This document shows, piece after piece, positions 62,339-64,000 of a stretch of DNA of 64,000 nt (position 1 is the first letter of the stretch; the number at the start of each line of letters is the position of its first letter). The translations under genes and the position numbers were made by a program. Origin of the DNA: CAADGU01 sp035444285 (GTDB lineage Bacteria > Chloroflexota > Anaerolineae > Promineifilales > Promineifilaceae); assembly GCA_035444285.1 (NCBI GenBank), contig DAOMOK010000004.1, positions 372,001 through 436,000 of the forward strand. The letters run 5' to 3'. Below the pieces are notes generated by a model that was not told the DNA's origin, did not search any database, and saw nothing but the letters and a program-made list of their open reading frames with translations.

Positions 62339-63272
62339 GTTCTCCATACGCCGCCAGTGCTTCACGCACCCAACGGCCGTTGTCGTGGGCGTCGCGCCGT
62401 GCCTGTAAACGAGCGGTATTCATTGGCCCGTTGCCTTTGACCACCTGCCAGAATTCATCCCAGTCAATTTCGCCGGAAATCCAGTTGCCGGATTCTGTGT
62501 CGTAGCACAGGTTGGGGTCGGGCACTTCCAGCCCTAAAGCGTGCAGCAGGGGGACAAGTTCGTTAACAAATTCCTGGCGCAATTGATCGTTGGTTTTTGT
62601 TTTAATGCCCCATCGGATCAATTCATCTGAATTGCTGGAGACGGAGTCTTGGGGGCCAAACATCATCAGCGTCGGCCACCAGAAGCGGTTGATACTATCC
62701 TGCGCCATCGCCTTTTGCGCCGGCGTGCCCTGGGCGTATTGGATGATCATCTCCTGACCTTGTTTTTTGTGGAAGCCTTCTTCGGCGCAGATGCGCACCA
62801 TCGCCCGCGAGTAGGGGCCGTAGGAGCATTGGGCGAGCATGGTTTGGTTCATAATGGCTGCGCCATCCACCAGCCAGCCAATCGCGCCCATATCGCTCCA
62901 GGTGATGGTAGGGTAGTTGAAGATGCTTGAATACTTGGCCTGCCCGGTGAGCAAGGCTTTCAGCATTTCTTCGCGGGTGGCGCCTAATGTTTCGGCGGCG
63001 TGGTAGAGATATTGGCCGTGCCCGGCTTCGTCTTGCACTTTGGCCAGCAGCACTTGTTTGCGGCGCAGGTTGGGGGCGCGGGTAATCCAGGCGCCTTCGG
63101 GCAACATGCCCACCACTTCGCTGTGGGCGTGTTGGGAGATCATGCGGATCAACTGCTTGCGGTAGCGTTCGGGCATCCAGTCGCCGGGTTCAATTTTTTC
63201 GCCGCGGGCAATGCGGGCTTCAAATTCGGCTAATTTTTGGGGATAATCAGGGTCGGTTTCTTTACCATACAT
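62328..63272 (-). CDS. paaA: Phenylacetyl-CoA epoxidase catalytic subunit PaaA (PaaG)
   Basis: 314 residues from the ATG at 63272; an upstream in-frame start would add 32 unconserved residues. PGDWMPERYRKQLIRMISQHAHSEVVGMLPEGAWITRAPNLRRKQVLLAKVQDEAGHGQYLYHAAETLG holds the first diiron ligands (E and ExxH in QDEAGHGQ). VRICAEEGFHKKQGQEMI provides the second set (EExxH). NRFWWPTLMMFGPQDS follows. It inserts oxygen in phenylacetyl-CoA to form the ring epoxide. It is the first of the four paa genes here. Confidence 0.94.
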   Translation of the reverse strand: MYGKETDPDYPQKLAEFEARIARGEKIEPGDWMPERYRKQLIRMISQHAHSEVVGMLPEGAWITRAPNLRRKQVLLAKVQDEAGHGQYLYHAAETLGATREEMLKALLTGQAKYSSIFNYPTITWSDMGAIGWLVDGAAIMNQTMLAQCSYGPYSRAMVRICAEEGFHKKQGQEMIIQYAQGTPAQKAMAQDSINRFWWPTLMMFGPQDSVSSNSDELIRWGIKTKTNDQLRQEFVNELVPLLHALGLEVPDPNLCYDTESGNWISGEIDWDEFWQVVKGNGPMNTARLQARRDAHDNGRWVREALAAYGERNP

Positions 63273-63327
63273 GGGTTGCCTGCCTTGCGGTTGAAATCGG
63301 TTGTATATGGGAATGTATTGCCGGAAA

Positions 63328-64000
63328 TTATACCTGATACTCTCTATCTCGCACGGCCGTAACCGCAAACGCCATCAAAACCAGCCCCACCCCCAATGCC
63401 AGCATGACGCCGGCCTGAAAATAAACACGCACCAGCCAGCGGTCAGCGACCGTTGTCACCAGATTCATGCCTAATTGGCGCAGCGGGAGGGCCAGGGGGT
63501 CTGTGGGGGGCGGCACGGCCGTGCGCGCCACAAACGTCAGCAGCGCCGGGGTAATGATGGCAAAAAAGAGGACGAAGACGGCCGTAATTACCAACGGCCA
63601 GCCCCACCAATGTCCCCAGGTAGGCAGCGAACGCACGACCAACAGGGCAATCAGCAGCAGGCAAGCCAGCGGCAGCAGCCACAACGCCCAGCCCCAGGTG
63701 CGGGCCAGGGTAAAATTACGCTGCAACCGCTCCAGTTCGACGCGACGTTCTGCCGAAATAGCCGTCGCCCCATTCTCGCCAAAGAGCGGCAGGCGCACCA
63801 CCCCGGCATTGGCGACAAGTTCCGGGTTGTTCTCAATGGCTTGTACAACGGCCGTATGCACCGCCGCGCTCACATCCTGCACATTGGTCCCCGGCGGCAG
63901 GCAGTCGGGGATGTCTACATTGCCCACTGTGTTGAAGTTGGGTGCGGTTGTGCAGGGGGGTAGATTGACGATAACGGCCGTGACCATTTGCTGCCCCGCT
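63328..64000 (-). CDS. Membrane protein with extracytoplasmic loop (partial, 5' end outside window)
   Basis: The frame is open to the window edge, so the true start is not visible. About 220 residues can be read: an extracytoplasmic stretch with two cysteines (NLPPCTTAPNF, NVDIPDCLPPG), then membrane segments (WGWALWLLPLACLLLIALLVV; WGWPLVITAVFVLFFAIITPALL; VYFQAGVMLALGVGLVLMAFAV). The internal soluble part (VHTAVVQAIENNPEL) resembles a periplasmic domain found in some membrane-anchored proteins. No family recognised. It lies upstream of paaA on the same strand but is separated by 55 nt, so a link to phenylacetate use is uncertain. Confidence 0.55.
   Translation of the reverse strand, partial: AGQQMVTAVIVNLPPCTTAPNFNTVGNVDIPDCLPPGTNVQDVSAAVHTAVVQAIENNPELVANAGVVRLPLFGENGATAISAERRVELERLQRNFTLARTWGWALWLLPLACLLLIALLVVRSLPTWGHWWGWPLVITAVFVLFFAIITPALLTFVARTAVPPPTDPLALPLRQLGMNLVTTVADRWLVRVYFQAGVMLALGVGLVLMAFAVTAVRDREYQV

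Noticed and set aside
1..64000. CRISPR array
   Set aside because: Repeats in the window are palindromic elements or word arrays without regular spacers, and no cas gene is seen.
1..64000. rRNA genes, tmRNA, or a second tRNA
   Set aside because: Only one tRNA cloverleaf was found on reading both strands; no rRNA signature sequence was seen.

Overview
The window looks like a chromosomal segment of a mid-GC (roughly 55% by eye) member of the Chloroflexota, probably Anaerolineae-like and heterotrophic with aerobic capacity. The inference rests on gene content: a secreted nuclease with DUF11 and PKD modules ending in a YLPLVLK tail, DUF4058 and Uma2 proteins, a PknB-type kinase with a long T/P-rich linker, GlgX, ATP-PEPCK, a non-photosynthetic BchI-like ATPase and a phenylacetyl-CoA epoxidase (paa) cluster. 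No 16S gene is present, so rank below phylum is not supported.

Layout. 1-5.4 kb: 3' end of a response-regulator gene, a 1334-residue secreted nuclease and a BrnT/BrnA-type toxin-antitoxin pair. 5.4-9.9 kb: a minus-strand amino-sugar catabolic set (BadF-type kinase, ChbG/YdjC deacetylase, GH4 glycosidase, LacI regulator with its own operator). 9.9-19.4 kb: a type I restriction-modification locus (hsdM, hsdS, hsdR) that also carries a RAYT-type transposase, a small cysteine-rich membrane protein and a DUF262/HNH (GmrSD-like) protein. 19.6-26.8 kb: an M16 peptidase, a cargo block (DUF4058, Uma2, ClC channel, methyltransferase, YefM-YoeB) and then the M16 partner lacking the zinc motif. 26.8-33.6 kb: acpS, hydrolases, a PIG-L deacetylase, a GT2, an acyltransferase and a PAC2 protein. 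33.6-42.7 kb: amine oxidase, M20 peptidase, histidine phosphatase, PknB kinase, YhfC protease and a membrane protein with internal repeats. 43-50 kb: tRNA-Leu(TAA), tilS, a second BrnT/BrnA, glgX, pckA. 50.3-54.8 kb: envelope polysaccharide genes (UDP-xylose synthase, O-antigen ligase, GtrA, GT4). 55-60 kb: an AAA-type ATPase, a Doc toxin pair, a thioesterase, a BchI-like ATPase and an ACP. 60.4-63.3 kb: paaABCD on the minus strand; the edge gene is cut.

The most unusual feature is the density of short palindromic elements. (1) A 33-nt double palindrome made of two 15-nt arms (AAGTGCCaGGCACTT and its complement) is present eight times between 10.9 and 18.0 kb and was seen nowhere else. It lies in frame inside hsdM, hsdS and hsdR, adding peptides such as QVPGTSEVPGT, and two copies bracket the RAYT gene. 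This looks like a REPIN/RAYT system colonising a restriction locus by frame-preserving insertion. (2) The octamer palindrome ACGGCCGT recurs throughout, in the manner of cyanobacterial HIP1. (3) At two places in unrelated genes this octamer appears opened by the same 21-nt hairpin, again in frame. (4) Two inverted 94-nt MITE-like elements with perfect flanking direct repeats sit at stop codons. (5) Many gene boundaries carry arrays of short words (GAGATT, CCGTAATC, CACGCATC, GTGAGCAG, GGGGTAAT) folded back on themselves. Some supply gene ends, and two lie in frame inside the O-antigen ligase.
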